Positions 36,802 to 45,521 of a DNA stretch of 64,000 nt are shown in pieces (position 1 is the stretch's first letter; every line of letters begins with the position of its first letter). Source of the stretch: Carnimonas bestiolae (lineage in GTDB: Bacteria; Pseudomonadota; Gammaproteobacteria; Pseudomonadales; Halomonadaceae). The stretch lies in the NCBI RefSeq assembly GCF_051251125.1, contig NZ_JBPCZL010000010.1. One strand, given 5' to 3'. A model generated the notes under the pieces. That model saw nothing but the letters and a program-made list of their open reading frames with translations. It was not told where the DNA came from and searched no databases. Both the position numbers and the translations under genes were made by a program.

Positions 36802-38103
36802 GTCATCTTGATGCAAGCGCTGTGCTGGGAAGCTCAGCGTGAAGCATGAGCCCCTGCCGAGGGTCGATTCTATATCGAGTTCACCCTGGTGGCGCAGCAT
36901 CACGTGCTTGACGATCGCCAGGCCCAGGCCAGTGCCTCCGGTAGCGCTTGAGCGGCCTTTATCGACGCGGTAAAAGCGCTCGGTCAAGCGTGCAAGGTGG
37001 TGGCTATCAATGCCCTCGCCGTCATCTGCAATGCTCAGGCGTCCTTCCCCGGCAGCTGTTTCATTCCAGCTCAGCGTAATGTTGCGGTTATCTCCCGCAT
37101 AGCGCACGGCGTTACTGACCAGATTCGTTACAGCGCTTCTGAGTTGCTCTTCATCACCCAGTAACTGCTTGTCGCTGTCGAGCGTGAGGGTAAGATGCTG
37201 ACGGCCCTGTGACAGCGCGACGCCATCTTCGTAGGCGCGCTGCATCAGGCTGGTAACGTTAACCGGCGTTAGTGGCGAGAGCGTTTGCTCGTTCTCAAGG
37301 CGCGACAGCATTAGCAAGTCGTCAATCAAATGCCGCATTCTGTTGGCCTGCTGCTGCATTTGCTCGACACCCTTCGACATGCGCGGTGGCAGTAGCGTGT
37401 CGGCGTGCGCGGCCAAGGGCTCGAGATAACCGGTGAACACCGTTAGCGGGGTGCGCAGTTCGTGCGACACATTGGCGACAAAGTCGCGTCGCATCTCCTG
37501 CAAACGCTGCAAGCGCGTGATATCGCGGACCACCATCAAACGCTCATTGTTGCCGTAGGTGATGATCTGGAATTGCAACCAGCGCGATTCGTCAGTGGGG
37601 GATTTGATCACTAAGGGGTCGTCGAAGTTGCCGGTGGCAAAGTATTCGACAAACAGTGGGTGGCGCAGCAGGTTAGTCACATGCTGGCTGCGGTCGTGAG
37701 GGTATTTGAAACCGAGCAAGCGGCCAGCGGCGGCGTTCCAGTTATCCAGCGTGTCGCGCTGAGTAATCACCACCATACCGTCGCTCAGTGCTTCCGACAG
37801 CCGGTCGAAGCGACCAATCACCTGGCGCAGTTGCTCCTGGCGTCGGCGCTGTTTGCGCTGATAGCGGTAAAGGTGATCGAAGACGGCGCCCCACTGAGCG
37901 GGCGCATGAGGCGGTAGCGCGCGATCAGGGTGCTTTGCCCAGCGATCGAGTCGCCACAGTTGCAGCAGGCTGTACGCAAGGTAGATCGCCAGCGCAACGG
38001 CAACGCCTGCCAGCCACTGATGCCACAGGCTAGCGACAGCGATGCCCAATAGCGTTGTGAGTAGCAGAATCAGTAGTTCACGAATCCAGCGATGCACTGC
38101 CAT
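36781..38103 (-). CDS. phoR: Phosphate-regulon sensor kinase PhoR
   Basis: 440 residues. Two N-terminal membrane helices (about 10-48), a PAS domain (about 95-195), HisKA with phospho-acceptor H214 in VSHELRTPL, and HATPase with N, G1 (ADDGEGI) and G2 (GTGLGLAI) boxes are visible. PhoR phosphorylates PhoB on phosphate starvation. It lies 80 bases downstream of phoB and is probably co-transcribed. Confidence 0.95.
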   Translation of the reverse strand: MAVHRWIRELLILLLTTLLGIAVASLWHQWLAGVAVALAIYLAYSLLQLWRLDRWAKHPDRALPPHAPAQWGAVFDHLYRYQRKQRRRQEQLRQVIGRFDRLSEALSDGMVVITQRDTLDNWNAAAGRLLGFKYPHDRSQHVTNLLRHPLFVEYFATGNFDDPLVIKSPTDESRWLQFQIITYGNNERLMVVRDITRLQRLQEMRRDFVANVSHELRTPLTVFTGYLEPLAAHADTLLPPRMSKGVEQMQQQANRMRHLIDDLLMLSRLENEQTLSPLTPVNVTSLMQRAYEDGVALSQGRQHLTLTLDSDKQLLGDEEQLRSAVTNLVSNAVRYAGDNRNITLSWNETAAGEGRLSIADDGEGIDSHHLARLTERFYRVDKGRSSATGGTGLGLAIVKHVMLRHQGELDIESTLGRGSCFTLSFPAQRLHQDDSVLREQ

Positions 38104-38183
38104 CTCTCATTTGGCCCTCAGCGGTTATACAGCGTACTGCGTTGGGCAGTGAGTGGTTTAGCGTGCGGCCTCTCAGGCGTGCC

Positions 38184-38879
38184 TCATACTGCGCGAGAGC
38201 GCTGGTGTGAGAAACGGTACCCGGTGCCGCGAACGGTCTGAATAAGGTAGTCGTGTTTTTCACCGAGTGCTTTACGCAAGCGACGAATGTGAACATCAAC
38301 GGTGCGTTCTTCAACGTAAACAGAAGCGCCCCATACCTGGTCGAGCAACTGTGCGCGCGAATAGGCGCGTTCCTGATGGGAAATAAAGAACGCCAGCAGT
38401 CGGTACTCGGTCGGGCCCATATCGATTGGCTCGCCGTCGATGCTTACGCGTTTGCTGTCGATGTTAACTGACAGCCCGTCAACTTCGAGGATGCTCTGGC
38501 TGGCCGGCGTGGCGCGGCGCAGTACCGCACGCATGCGAGCAATCAGTTCACGAGGCGAGAAGGGCTTGGTGATGTAATCGTCGGCGCCTGCCTCCAGCCC
38601 CTGCACCTTGTTGTCTTCTTCGCTTTTGGCGGTTAGCAAAATGATGGGGATTTCCTTGGTGGTTTCCTCGCGCTTCAAACGACGCGCAAGTTCTACACCA
38701 CTGGTGCCCGGCATCATCCAATCGAGCAGAATCAGGTCGGGACGCTCATCAACGGCCAGCGCCAGCGCCTTCTGCGCGTTTTCCGCCTCGAGAACGCGAA
38801 AGTCGGCCATCTCTAAAGAAATAGCAATCATATCGCGAATGGAAGGTTCGTCATCTACGATCAGTACGGTTTGAGTCAT
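38184..38879 (-). CDS. phoB: Phosphate-regulon response regulator PhoB
   Basis: 231 residues. The receiver domain has D10 and phospho-acceptor D53 in LLDWMMPG, followed by K in LTAKSEE. The OmpR-type winged helix (about 130-228) ends in VRGTGYRFS. A Pho box lies about 105 bases upstream, so the gene should be autoregulated. Confidence 0.96.
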   Translation of the reverse strand: MTQTVLIVDDEPSIRDMIAISLEMADFRVLEAENAQKALALAVDERPDLILLDWMMPGTSGVELARRLKREETTKEIPIILLTAKSEEDNKVQGLEAGADDYITKPFSPRELIARMRAVLRRATPASQSILEVDGLSVNIDSKRVSIDGEPIDMGPTEYRLLAFFISHQERAYSRAQLLDQVWGASVYVEERTVDVHIRRLRKALGEKHDYLIQTVRGTGYRFSHQRSRAV

Positions 38880-38982
38880 GTCAGCTTAATCTCATCACCA
38901 TGAGGTAGCGGATTCGTGGAGTTCGCTATTGATAAGCAAATGCCGCTTTGTGGCGTTTGCATGACAATTCAAACGCAAAGTA

Positions 38983-39000
38983 GTGACAGAATCGTGACAG
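38983..39000 (-). promoter_or_regulatory. Pho box upstream of phoB
   Basis: On the minus strand the site reads CTGTCACGATTCTGTCAC, two CTGTCAC halves 11 bases apart, matching the PhoB consensus. A further half-site-like ATGACAA occurs at 38961-38967, 22 bases away in the same helical phase. Confidence 0.88.
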
Positions 39001-39058
39001 CCCCGCGGGAGTTTTCTACTTCGTTCGCACAGCGCGGTTGGCGTGTTTATACAACTCG

Positions 39059-39946
39059 CTACACGGGCCACAGTGCCAGCACTACGCCACTGAATAGCAG
39101 CACGCCCACCCAATGGTTATTGAGAAACGCCTTGAAGCAGTCATCTCGTTCGCGTTGGCGGGTCAGGTATTGCTGGTAAACAAACAGCGCCAGTATGCCC
39201 AGTAGCGCCAGCCAGAAGAACGCTCCCAGCATGAAGTGCACGCCCAGCCCAGCCAGCAGCACCAGCACAATCACTTTCAGTAGTGCCAAAACGGCCAGGT
39301 CCATGCGGCCAAATAGGATGGCAGTAGATTTGATACCGACGTTGAGATCGTCGTCGCGATCGACCATGGCGTATTCGGTGTCGTACATCAGCGTCCATAC
39401 CACGTTGGCGATGAACAGCCACCAGGCGGCAGTGGGTATGGTCTGATTAACGGCCATAAACGCCATCGGAATGCCCCAACTGTAGGCGGCGCCTAGCACT
39501 ACTTGCGGCAGATGAGTATAGCGCTTCATGAAGGGGTAACAGGCCGCCAGCGCCACCGCAACGAACGACAGCAGCACCGTGGAGGCGTTGGTAAAGCACA
39601 CCAGCACGAAAGCCACTACGACCAGGCCCAAAAACAGTAGCAGTGCCTCCCACGAGGCAATTCGCCCGGTCGCCAGAGGGCGTTCTTTGGTGCGTTTGAC
39701 GTGCCCGTCGAGCTTGCGATCGGCGAAGTCGTTGATGACACAGCCCGCCGCGCGCATGCAGTAAACACCCGCAATAAAAATAAGCAGCAGCGACAGCGGC
39801 GGCAGTCCGTCTGAAGCCAGCCATAAGGCGCTCATGGTTGGCCACATCAGCAGCCAAGTGCCGATCGGGCGATCCAGGCGCATCAGGCGGATGAAGTCGG
39901 GAAGACGGTGGCAGATACGTTGCCAAGGTGCAGAGTTAGCAGTCAT
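39059..39946 (-). CDS. ubiA: 4-hydroxybenzoate polyprenyltransferase
   Basis: 295 residues, about 8-9 membrane helices. The two Asp-rich prenyl-diphosphate motifs are NDFADRKLD (after AAGCVI) and DTEYAMVDRDDDL. UbiA joins the polyprenyl chain to 4-hydroxybenzoate in ubiquinone synthesis. No ubiC is recognisable upstream, although the two are often adjacent. Confidence 0.95.
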   Translation of the reverse strand: MTANSAPWQRICHRLPDFIRLMRLDRPIGTWLLMWPTMSALWLASDGLPPLSLLLIFIAGVYCMRAAGCVINDFADRKLDGHVKRTKERPLATGRIASWEALLLFLGLVVVAFVLVCFTNASTVLLSFVAVALAACYPFMKRYTHLPQVVLGAAYSWGIPMAFMAVNQTIPTAAWWLFIANVVWTLMYDTEYAMVDRDDDLNVGIKSTAILFGRMDLAVLALLKVIVLVLLAGLGVHFMLGAFFWLALLGILALFVYQQYLTRQRERDDCFKAFLNNHWVGVLLFSGVVLALWPV

Positions 39947-40552
39947 GACGGCTCAACGGATAACAAGTAGACCGGCAGTGTACCATCGCCACCCGCGGCC
40001 GTGCAGACGCTGGCCGGCGTTCGTTTGGCTTCGTTCAGCGGGCATCGCCACGTTATCTCAGGCCCCACCGGCGTCGTGATAAGGTGGCAGCACCATACTC
40101 TCTGAATGGGTAGCGGCGTGTAGCCAGCTCCCCTATTGGGCGCGGTTCTGCGTTTCAAAGATTGCGGGGTCGCACGACGTGATTGCCGCTTGGTTTACGC
40201 TTTATTTAGACGATTAGTTGGCAATAATGTGCTTAAGGTAAAATTGGGTGCTCATCAATAAGTGGTTTGCCCGCTTATGAAAGTACAGCCCTACTACCAA
40301 TAGCCCTAGGCATACGCGATGAGTGTTGCTAGCATGACATTGCCGCCTTTATGCGGGTTGTCGTGCGGGCTGCGGCAATTCGCCATTAGGTAATCGAAAA
40401 ACCGGATACGCAAATAGGTGGTAACGTTGCCGTTGCGTATTCAATCGGGCCTGAAGTATCTGGCCGAGGATTGATGGGAACACGTCGGTCCTTATAAAAA
40501 TGTCCGGTTCAGCCGGCAAACATGCCATTCAAGGCATACCCAGGAGATAACT
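39947..40552. other. Non-coding region between ubiA and hup
   Basis: About 600 bases without a gene I can support. A 71-codon minus-strand frame ending at the ubiA start does not resemble UbiC. The right-hand part should hold the hup promoter. Confidence 0.5.
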
Positions 40553-40825
40553 ATGCGTAAACCAGAACTCGCCGCTGCCATTGCAGAAAAAGCAGATCTT
40601 TCCAAAGAAAAGGCAGGTCAGGTCCTGAACGTCATCCTCGACGAAATCACTTCCAGCGTTTCCAAGGGTGAAGACGTTAGCCTGGTTGGCTTTGGCTCTT
40701 TCACCGTACGCGAGCGTGCGGCACGTACCGGCAAGAACCCACAGACTGGCGCTGAACTGAAGATTCCTGCCAGCAAAAACGTTAGCTTCAAGGCTGGTAA
40801 AGGCCTTAAAGATGCTGTGAAGTAA
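40553..40825 (+). CDS. hup: DNA-binding protein HU
   Basis: 90 residues, the typical HU size. The blocks LVGFGSFTVRERAARTGKNP and IPASKNVSFKAGKGLKDAVK are the family signature and DNA-clamp arms. AGGAGA precedes the ATG. Stands alone, with no lon beside it, so HU-alpha or HU-beta status is left open. A 10-bp inverted repeat with a 40-base loop (40838-40847 and 40888-40897) follows and may help end the transcript. Confidence 0.95.
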   Translation: MRKPELAAAIAEKADLSKEKAGQVLNVILDEITSSVSKGEDVSLVGFGSFTVRERAARTGKNPQTGAELKIPASKNVSFKAGKGLKDAVK

Positions 40826-41082
40826 GGCATCTTTCAGTCGGCGCTCGCATTTCAGGCTTCACCATCAGCGTGCTGTCTTCTCCCTTCCGAGCGCCGATCC
40901 TCTGCCTACCCCGGTAGTGCTGCGTTACTTTCCCTCCTGAATATCCCTCCGCGTATTGGCGGCGTTTCCTGATAGTCACGATTGGCGTCACCGAATTTAT
41001 TCGCTTTACTGGATAAGTGAGTGAATTTTCTGGTATTTGTTATCCACACCCCAACGAATCTGCGCTCAGGAGCGTTATCCAC

Positions 41083-41415
41083 ATGTATATCGCGATGAAT
41101 CGTTTCAAGGTACGTCCCGAATCCACCGATGCGTTCGAAAAAATCTGGCTGGAGCGCGAAACGCATTTGCAGACGTTGCCCGGTTTTGTGGAGTTTAATC
41201 TGCTGCGCGGCCCAGAGCGTGACGATCACGTACTGTATGCATCGCATACGATCTGGCGTTCTCACGATGACTTTATTGGCTGGACGCGTTCGGATGCGTT
41301 CCGTGCTGCGCACGCGAATGCTGGGAAGGTGAACCGCGAAGCCATTTATCTGGGGCCACCCGAGTTCGAGGGATTCGAATCGCTGCAAACGGTGAAGGCT
41401 GATAGCACTGAATAG
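41083..41415 (+). CDS. Antibiotic biosynthesis monooxygenase (ABM) family protein, HmoA/IsdG-like
   Basis: 110 residues from MYIAMNRFKV, with AGGAG 10 bases upstream. The dimeric alpha-beta barrel fold is suggested by the length and by the blocks FKVRPESTDAFEKIW, LPGFVEFNLLRG and ASHTIWRSHDDFIGW. Relatives degrade haem or oxidise small aromatics; which applies is not clear. The frame open from 41017 has no ribosome-binding site. Confidence 0.8.
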   Translation: MYIAMNRFKVRPESTDAFEKIWLERETHLQTLPGFVEFNLLRGPERDDHVLYASHTIWRSHDDFIGWTRSDAFRAAHANAGKVNREAIYLGPPEFEGFESLQTVKADSTE

Positions 41416-41511
41416 CGACGCTTTAACATGAATTGCCGCTGTAGATCTTGCGCCGCCCTCTGTCCATTAGCGGGAATGGGCCAGCGCTGAGCACAACGAC
41501 GAGGACCAGCA

Positions 41512-42399
41512 ATGAGTTTTGGCGTGGATCATCCGGTAGTAGCTGTATCCGATTTAGCATCAGCACGAACGCAGGCCAATGCTCTGGGATTTCTGGGAGG
41601 CATTCATTATGTGCATCCTTGGGGTACCGAAAATGAGCTGATTCTCTTCGGCGATACGTTCATCGAGCTGATCGCCATTACGCGTCCGGCATTGGCTGGC
41701 TTCGGCGATGCCAACGGTTTTCGCTTCGCCCGCTTGATTGAAGCGCGCATCAGAATGGGCGGCGGTGTTGCGATGGCTGCGCTGCATAGCAAGGATATGG
41801 AGCATGACCATGCTCTGATCGAAGCACAGGGGTTCGCTCCGTGGTCGCCGATTACCTTCGAGTGGCAGGCACGTAACGACAATGGCGAGCTGTTCGACTC
41901 AGGCGTTATTCTCGATTTCCTCCATGACCCCGCGCAGCCTTTTCTTACCCAATTCTTGTGTCAGCAGCTTCATCCCGAGCTATTGCGCCCCAACGGTTAT
42001 TTTCCTGAACATCCTAATGGCGTTTATCGAGTCTCGGCACTGTGGTACGTCAGCGATGAGTTGGAGCGCGATATCCACTTTTTTCGCATCATCCACGGCG
42101 AAGATCGCATTAGCGCCGTGGATGGCGGCTATCACATTGCCACCGACAAGGCAGATATCTGGCTGGTTAGCCCTGCTCAAGCAAGTGCAAGGCTTCCCAG
42201 CCTTGGCAGCATAGCGACCTCACCGCCCAGAGCGGTCGCCATCTCACTGGAAACCACCGATCTTGAAGCCGCCATCCAAGGGTGGCAGCGCAACGACGTG
42301 GCGTTCGAACGCATTTCCTCTCTCGCGGCAGAAGTGCCTGCCGTAGTGCTGGGGAACACGCTGTTAAGGTTCGAACAGTGCGAAGATTGCCTGTGGTAG
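41512..42399 (+). CDS. Glyoxalase-like (VOC) domain protein
   Basis: 295 residues with a glyoxalase-like domain (FGVDHPVVAVSDLASARTQ at the start, H7 being a probable metal ligand, and ENELILFGDTFIELIAI with the second ligand). The C-terminal half looks like a second degenerate VOC repeat. The family is of unknown substrate. It is the last core-like gene before the recG-tail repeat and the AT-rich cassette. Confidence 0.8.
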   Translation: MSFGVDHPVVAVSDLASARTQANALGFLGGIHYVHPWGTENELILFGDTFIELIAITRPALAGFGDANGFRFARLIEARIRMGGGVAMAALHSKDMEHDHALIEAQGFAPWSPITFEWQARNDNGELFDSGVILDFLHDPAQPFLTQFLCQQLHPELLRPNGYFPEHPNGVYRVSALWYVSDELERDIHFFRIIHGEDRISAVDGGYHIATDKADIWLVSPAQASARLPSLGSIATSPPRAVAISLETTDLEAAIQGWQRNDVAFERISSLAAEVPAVVLGNTLLRFEQCEDCLW

Positions 42400-42422
42400 G
42401 GCGGCGGGCAACTTGCGATATC

Positions 42423-42472
42423 GCTCACACCACGGCGTATTGGTTGGCTTCTTCGCCCAACCAGCGGCGAAT
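42423..42472. repeat. Direct repeat, copy of recG 3' end (left)
   Basis: Fifty bases identical to 45472-45521, covering the recG stop codon and last 15 or so codons. Read on the minus strand it still encodes IRRWLGEEANQYAVV and a stop; similarity at protein level reaches two codons beyond the identical bases (PL). It is 3049 bases away from the functional copy. Confidence 0.97.
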
Positions 42473-42486
42473 TAAAGGGTCGCGCA

Positions 42487-43068
42487 TCAAGATGTTTCAC
42501 GACGCTTTCTCAACCAACTGCGTGATTTATAAGCTAGTAGCGAAAAGCCAAAAATCGTCATCAACACACAATAAAGAAATAACACCCACACGCCCGCGGT
42601 AGACGTGGCTTCGCTTGATGCTCTGTGAGTTATAATAAAAAAGAAAAGCGCGGAGGTGAGCAACGAACCAACCGCACATATCGCGAGCAAGCTTCCCTGT
42701 ATATGGTCGATTCGTCGCGTGATGCGCTGTAATAGCGTCAATTCTGGATAGGGCGAAGGCGTCAGCGTTTTAACCATGGCGTTATATCGCTTAGCATACC
42801 ACATCATGCCTATTACCAGTGCAATACCAAATAATATAAGCATCCAAGGATAAGTGGCGTAATTCCGGCCTGCGATGCCTCCCAATACAAATCCTGGAAT
42901 CATCAAGCACCAACACGTCATCTTCAATGTCGTGAAGTAGCTCACCTGTTCGGGGGTAACCAGATACTCCGTTCCCCTATAAAAATGCGCGCAAAAAACC
43001 ACATCGCCGTTTTCCATGGTACGGAACCGGCTACCTTCCATGCGTGATATTTGCTTGTAGAACAACAT
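42487..43068 (-). CDS. Four-helix membrane protein, possible immunity protein (paralogue 2)
   Basis: 193 residues. A polar N-terminus (about 1-48, with FRTMENGDVVF and TEYLV) precedes helices near 50-66, 73-92, 123-147 and 157-180; a basic tail ends the protein. It is paralogous to the next gene upstream: both share RxMxNGDxV, EYLV, a SPYP turn between helices 2 and 3, and a final AYKxxS. No family is recognised. Position after a putative pore-forming toxin suggests an immunity role (inference). The stop lies 15 bases from the recG-tail repeat. AAAGG precedes the ATG. Confidence 0.7.
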   Translation of the reverse strand: MLFYKQISRMEGSRFRTMENGDVVFCAHFYRGTEYLVTPEQVSYFTTLKMTCWCLMIPGFVLGGIAGRNYATYPWMLILFGIALVIGMMWYAKRYNAMVKTLTPSPYPELTLLQRITRRIDHIQGSLLAICAVGSLLTSALFFFIITHRASSEATSTAGVWVLFLYCVLMTIFGFSLLAYKSRSWLRKRRETS

Positions 43069-43262
43069 GGTTGAAGACCTTTTTCGTTTTCGAAATGGTT
43101 TCTAGGCCATTAGGATGTTATATCCGCAGCAATAGAGCCCTTCATCAAAATAGCTAAAAGTATCTGTGCGCTATCATCAAATCGGTACATATCACTATAT
43201 CTCACCGGCTTATACCAAGAGAGGGGAAATAAGCAGATACCACTATCCGCTGAGTGTTCTTT

Positions 43263-43784
43263 TCAAGAGAAGCGTTGCCTAAAGCAACTTAGAACTTTGT
43301 ATGCTAGGATGAGTAAAAAATAGATTTCCATTATCAGAAATAGTAAAAATACACATATTCCTGCTACATCGTCATATCCATCAGAGACCATTTTTCTAAT
43401 GCAAAAAAAGTTTATCAATGAAAGAATAGCTAGAGAAAATGACAGCAATACCCACGAAACATTTCGGCAATAATCCTTGAGTCGTGAGGTAAAGGAATGC
43501 TTGGGATAGGGTGATACGCTCAATTTTTTGACGATGTTTTTATACTTAAAATATAAAATTACCGACACAAGGATACCTGCCACTATTATTGTCCAAAAAG
43601 AATCACGATAGTGACCGAGAGCCGCGATACAAGGTCCCGATAGAATCGCTAGTTTATTAAGCTTATTTATTTCATCGCGATCTTTTTCGGACACCAGGTA
43701 CTCCGGACCCCACCATTGTCCAAGGTAAACGATGTCTCCATTGTCCATTTTTCTAAAACTGCTATTCAGCCCTTGCTCTAGCAT
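43263..43784 (-). CDS. Four-helix membrane protein, possible immunity protein (paralogue 1)
   Basis: 173 residues. N-terminal cytoplasmic segment with FRKMDNGDIVY and GPEYLV, then helices near 44-58, 62-80, 108-129 and 140-163, a SPYP turn at 91-94 and a closing AYKVLSCFRQ. AGAGGA precedes the ATG. It begins 18 bases after the large upstream gene, so the two are very likely co-translated. Very AT-rich. Function not known; a membrane immunity protein against a pore-forming toxin fits the topology and the context. Confidence 0.75.
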   Translation of the reverse strand: MLEQGLNSSFRKMDNGDIVYLGQWWGPEYLVSEKDRDEINKLNKLAILSGPCIAALGHYRDSFWTIIVAGILVSVILYFKYKNIVKKLSVSPYPKHSFTSRLKDYCRNVSWVLLSFSLAILSLINFFCIRKMVSDGYDDVAGICVFLLFLIMEIYFLLILAYKVLSCFRQRFS

Positions 43785-43802
43785 AAAGTCCTCTACTTCT
43801 CG

Positions 43803-45104
43803 TCATTGTATATAATCGGTAGCAGCGTTTGAGATACTACCGGTAATTTGAGCAAAGGAACCCTCGGACGGGGCGCTGGAGAGCTGGGTATCTTCCGCAT
43901 CAGACTTTACTTGAAAATCTGGGCCAAAGGGATCCATCGGTCCTCCATCCCTTCCTGCGGTATACTTCAACTCAGTATTTTTAAAGGAAAAAAGATAGTC
44001 ACCGTCTCCATTACCATCTACATCAAGTTCAAACATTAAATCATCAGTAGTGGTAATTAAAGTATGCGGTCCTTTTTCAAGCCCCGGCGCCTTATCATCA
44101 ATATACTCAAAATAGTATTTCTCAATATTATTATTTCCGAATATAGAATTTAGCTCATCTTGAGACACTCCCTCTACAGAATTAGCGTGGTCTGAGTAGC
44201 TTAATAATCTAATTTCAGGCCCTGTTCCAGTGAAACCACCGCCTCTCACAATTGAAAAATCATTAATGTTAGTCAAATTTACAAAAACCCCATCTTTTTG
44301 CATTTCAAATAATGTTTCCTCATTGCCCTCAGTTAGAATCTGATTGAGGGTGATGGAGTATTCTCCCTGCTCTCTAAAAACAGAGTTCACGACGCTTTCA
44401 ATAGCAAATCTACTCTCTGAATATTTATCTGGATTATGAATCATATCATATGAAAGGGCATATACGTCATACTCGGAAAAGCTATCTTTAACCTCCCCAT
44501 TTATTGAGAATAATTCTTTCATTTTCTCTTTAATTCCACTGTCGCTTAACACATAGTCGATTGAATCATAAATGATAATGCCTCCTATAACTGCAGGTAT
44601 AGTAACAGCGCCTGTACCGAATACCATGCTAGTTAAACCGAATGACGCAGCGGCAGTTAGTGTCATGATTGTAGCTTGATAGGCGATGGAATGATTGAAA
44701 TCGTTTCCCTCAGCGATCAAATCATTAACACTCGAGACGAAATCAAAGGCACTACTTACTATTCCAAATTTATCACCAGATTTGTGTAATGCGTTTAGCT
44801 CATCGGGAGATAATTTATTGCTGAATAGTTCCGCCGATATATGGGTAATATTCTTCATATTGTCAAGTGTTTCCGCATCGGCTTTAATTACGACGTTGAG
44901 ATCACTGTCGTTATTTGAGCCTCCAGAACTACCAGGAGTCCCGCTACCACTCCCTGGGGAGGCCCCTCCGGAACCGAGGTCTGGCGGAAATATTGTGGGT
45001 GCTATTGGTGTAACAATCAGCTGACCGTCTGATCCCACCTCGGATTTTTGCCAGAAGCCACCGCTCGGCATATCAGGAGACATAACGAATTGATAAGTAG
45101 CCAT
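43803..45104 (-). CDS. Putative pore-forming toxin or bacteriocin with Ca2+-binding loop
   Basis: 433 residues. Parts seen: a polar N-terminus (1-40), a Gly/Ser/Pro linker (43-64), a helical region (70-135), a long hydrophobic stretch (about 139-186) with glycine spacing resembling a membrane hairpin, a mixed alpha/beta region, and an EF-hand-like loop DVDGNGDGD (361-369). No Sec signal peptide is visible, and no nuclease or other catalytic motif was seen. The hydrophobic hairpin recalls colicin-type pore formers, and the two following genes are membrane proteins, as expected for immunity. GAGGA lies 6 bases before the ATG. Strikingly AT-rich compared with recG. I recognise no known family; other possibilities are a surface or type I-secreted protein. 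Confidence 0.7.
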   Translation of the reverse strand: MATYQFVMSPDMPSGGFWQKSEVGSDGQLIVTPIAPTIFPPDLGSGGASPGSGSGTPGSSGGSNNDSDLNVVIKADAETLDNMKNITHISAELFSNKLSPDELNALHKSGDKFGIVSSAFDFVSSVNDLIAEGNDFNHSIAYQATIMTLTAAASFGLTSMVFGTGAVTIPAVIGGIIIYDSIDYVLSDSGIKEKMKELFSINGEVKDSFSEYDVYALSYDMIHNPDKYSESRFAIESVVNSVFREQGEYSITLNQILTEGNEETLFEMQKDGVFVNLTNINDFSIVRGGGFTGTGPEIRLLSYSDHANSVEGVSQDELNSIFGNNNIEKYYFEYIDDKAPGLEKGPHTLITTTDDLMFELDVDGNGDGDYLFSFKNTELKYTAGRDGGPMDPFGPDFQVKSDAEDTQLSSAPSEGSFAQITGSISNAATDYIQ

Positions 45105-45471
45105 AAAATTCCTCTTTATTGATTTTTATTGTTTAGGCATTAACAGCTATGGGGCCTCACGAATCAGATCACTTATACATATGATGTGTAAACTCCATGT
45201 ACGTCAACATTTTTATTGTTTGGTGCCAAAAAAAATTAATTTATGGGGATCTGATATTCTGACAAATGCTCTAGTGTATTGTTATCTATAGCGTTTTTAA
45301 TTATTGATCATGAGGCGCTTGGATGCTCAGTGTCTCACTGTGTAGGTTGCAAACAAGAATGAGCGCGAAAGGTGATGTTGCATCAGACCACGTGTGGGTA
45401 GGCGGAACCACGCGGAGCCATATCCGCGGCACGCTAGAGCTGTGATGGGTGTGCGTGGGGCAGTAGGTGCA
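45105..45471. promoter_or_regulatory. AT-rich region upstream of the putative toxin gene
   Basis: About 370 bases with no gene. The part near the toxin is very AT-rich and should hold its promoter; composition becomes GC-rich again from about 45370 towards the recG end, marking the cassette edge. Confidence 0.5.
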
Positions 45472-45521
45472 GCTCACACCACGGCGTATTGGTTGGCTTC
45501 TTCGCCCAACCAGCGGCGAAT
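45472..45521. repeat. Direct repeat, functional recG 3' end (right)
   Basis: This copy contains the true recG stop codon and the final codons. Identical over 50 bases to 42423-42472 in the same orientation. Confidence 0.97.

Larger units (their letters stand above)
42423..45521. mobile_element. Putative insertion cassette at the recG 3' end
   Basis: An AT-rich segment of about 3 kb carrying three minus-strand genes is bracketed by a 50-bp perfect direct repeat of the recG terminus, as attL/attR would look if an element had integrated into the 3' end of recG and kept the gene intact. No integrase or transposase is present, so it may be a decayed or non-autonomous element, or the product of homologous exchange carrying a donor's recG end. 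Confidence 0.65.

Noticed and set aside
39943..40158. Remnant of ubiC upstream of ubiA
   Set aside because: A 71-codon frame ends beside ubiA, but its residues do not resemble chorismate lyase.
42177..42500. 107-codon minus-strand frame across the recG-tail repeat
   Set aside because: It reads the repeat in a different frame from recG and overlaps the glyoxalase-like gene in antisense.
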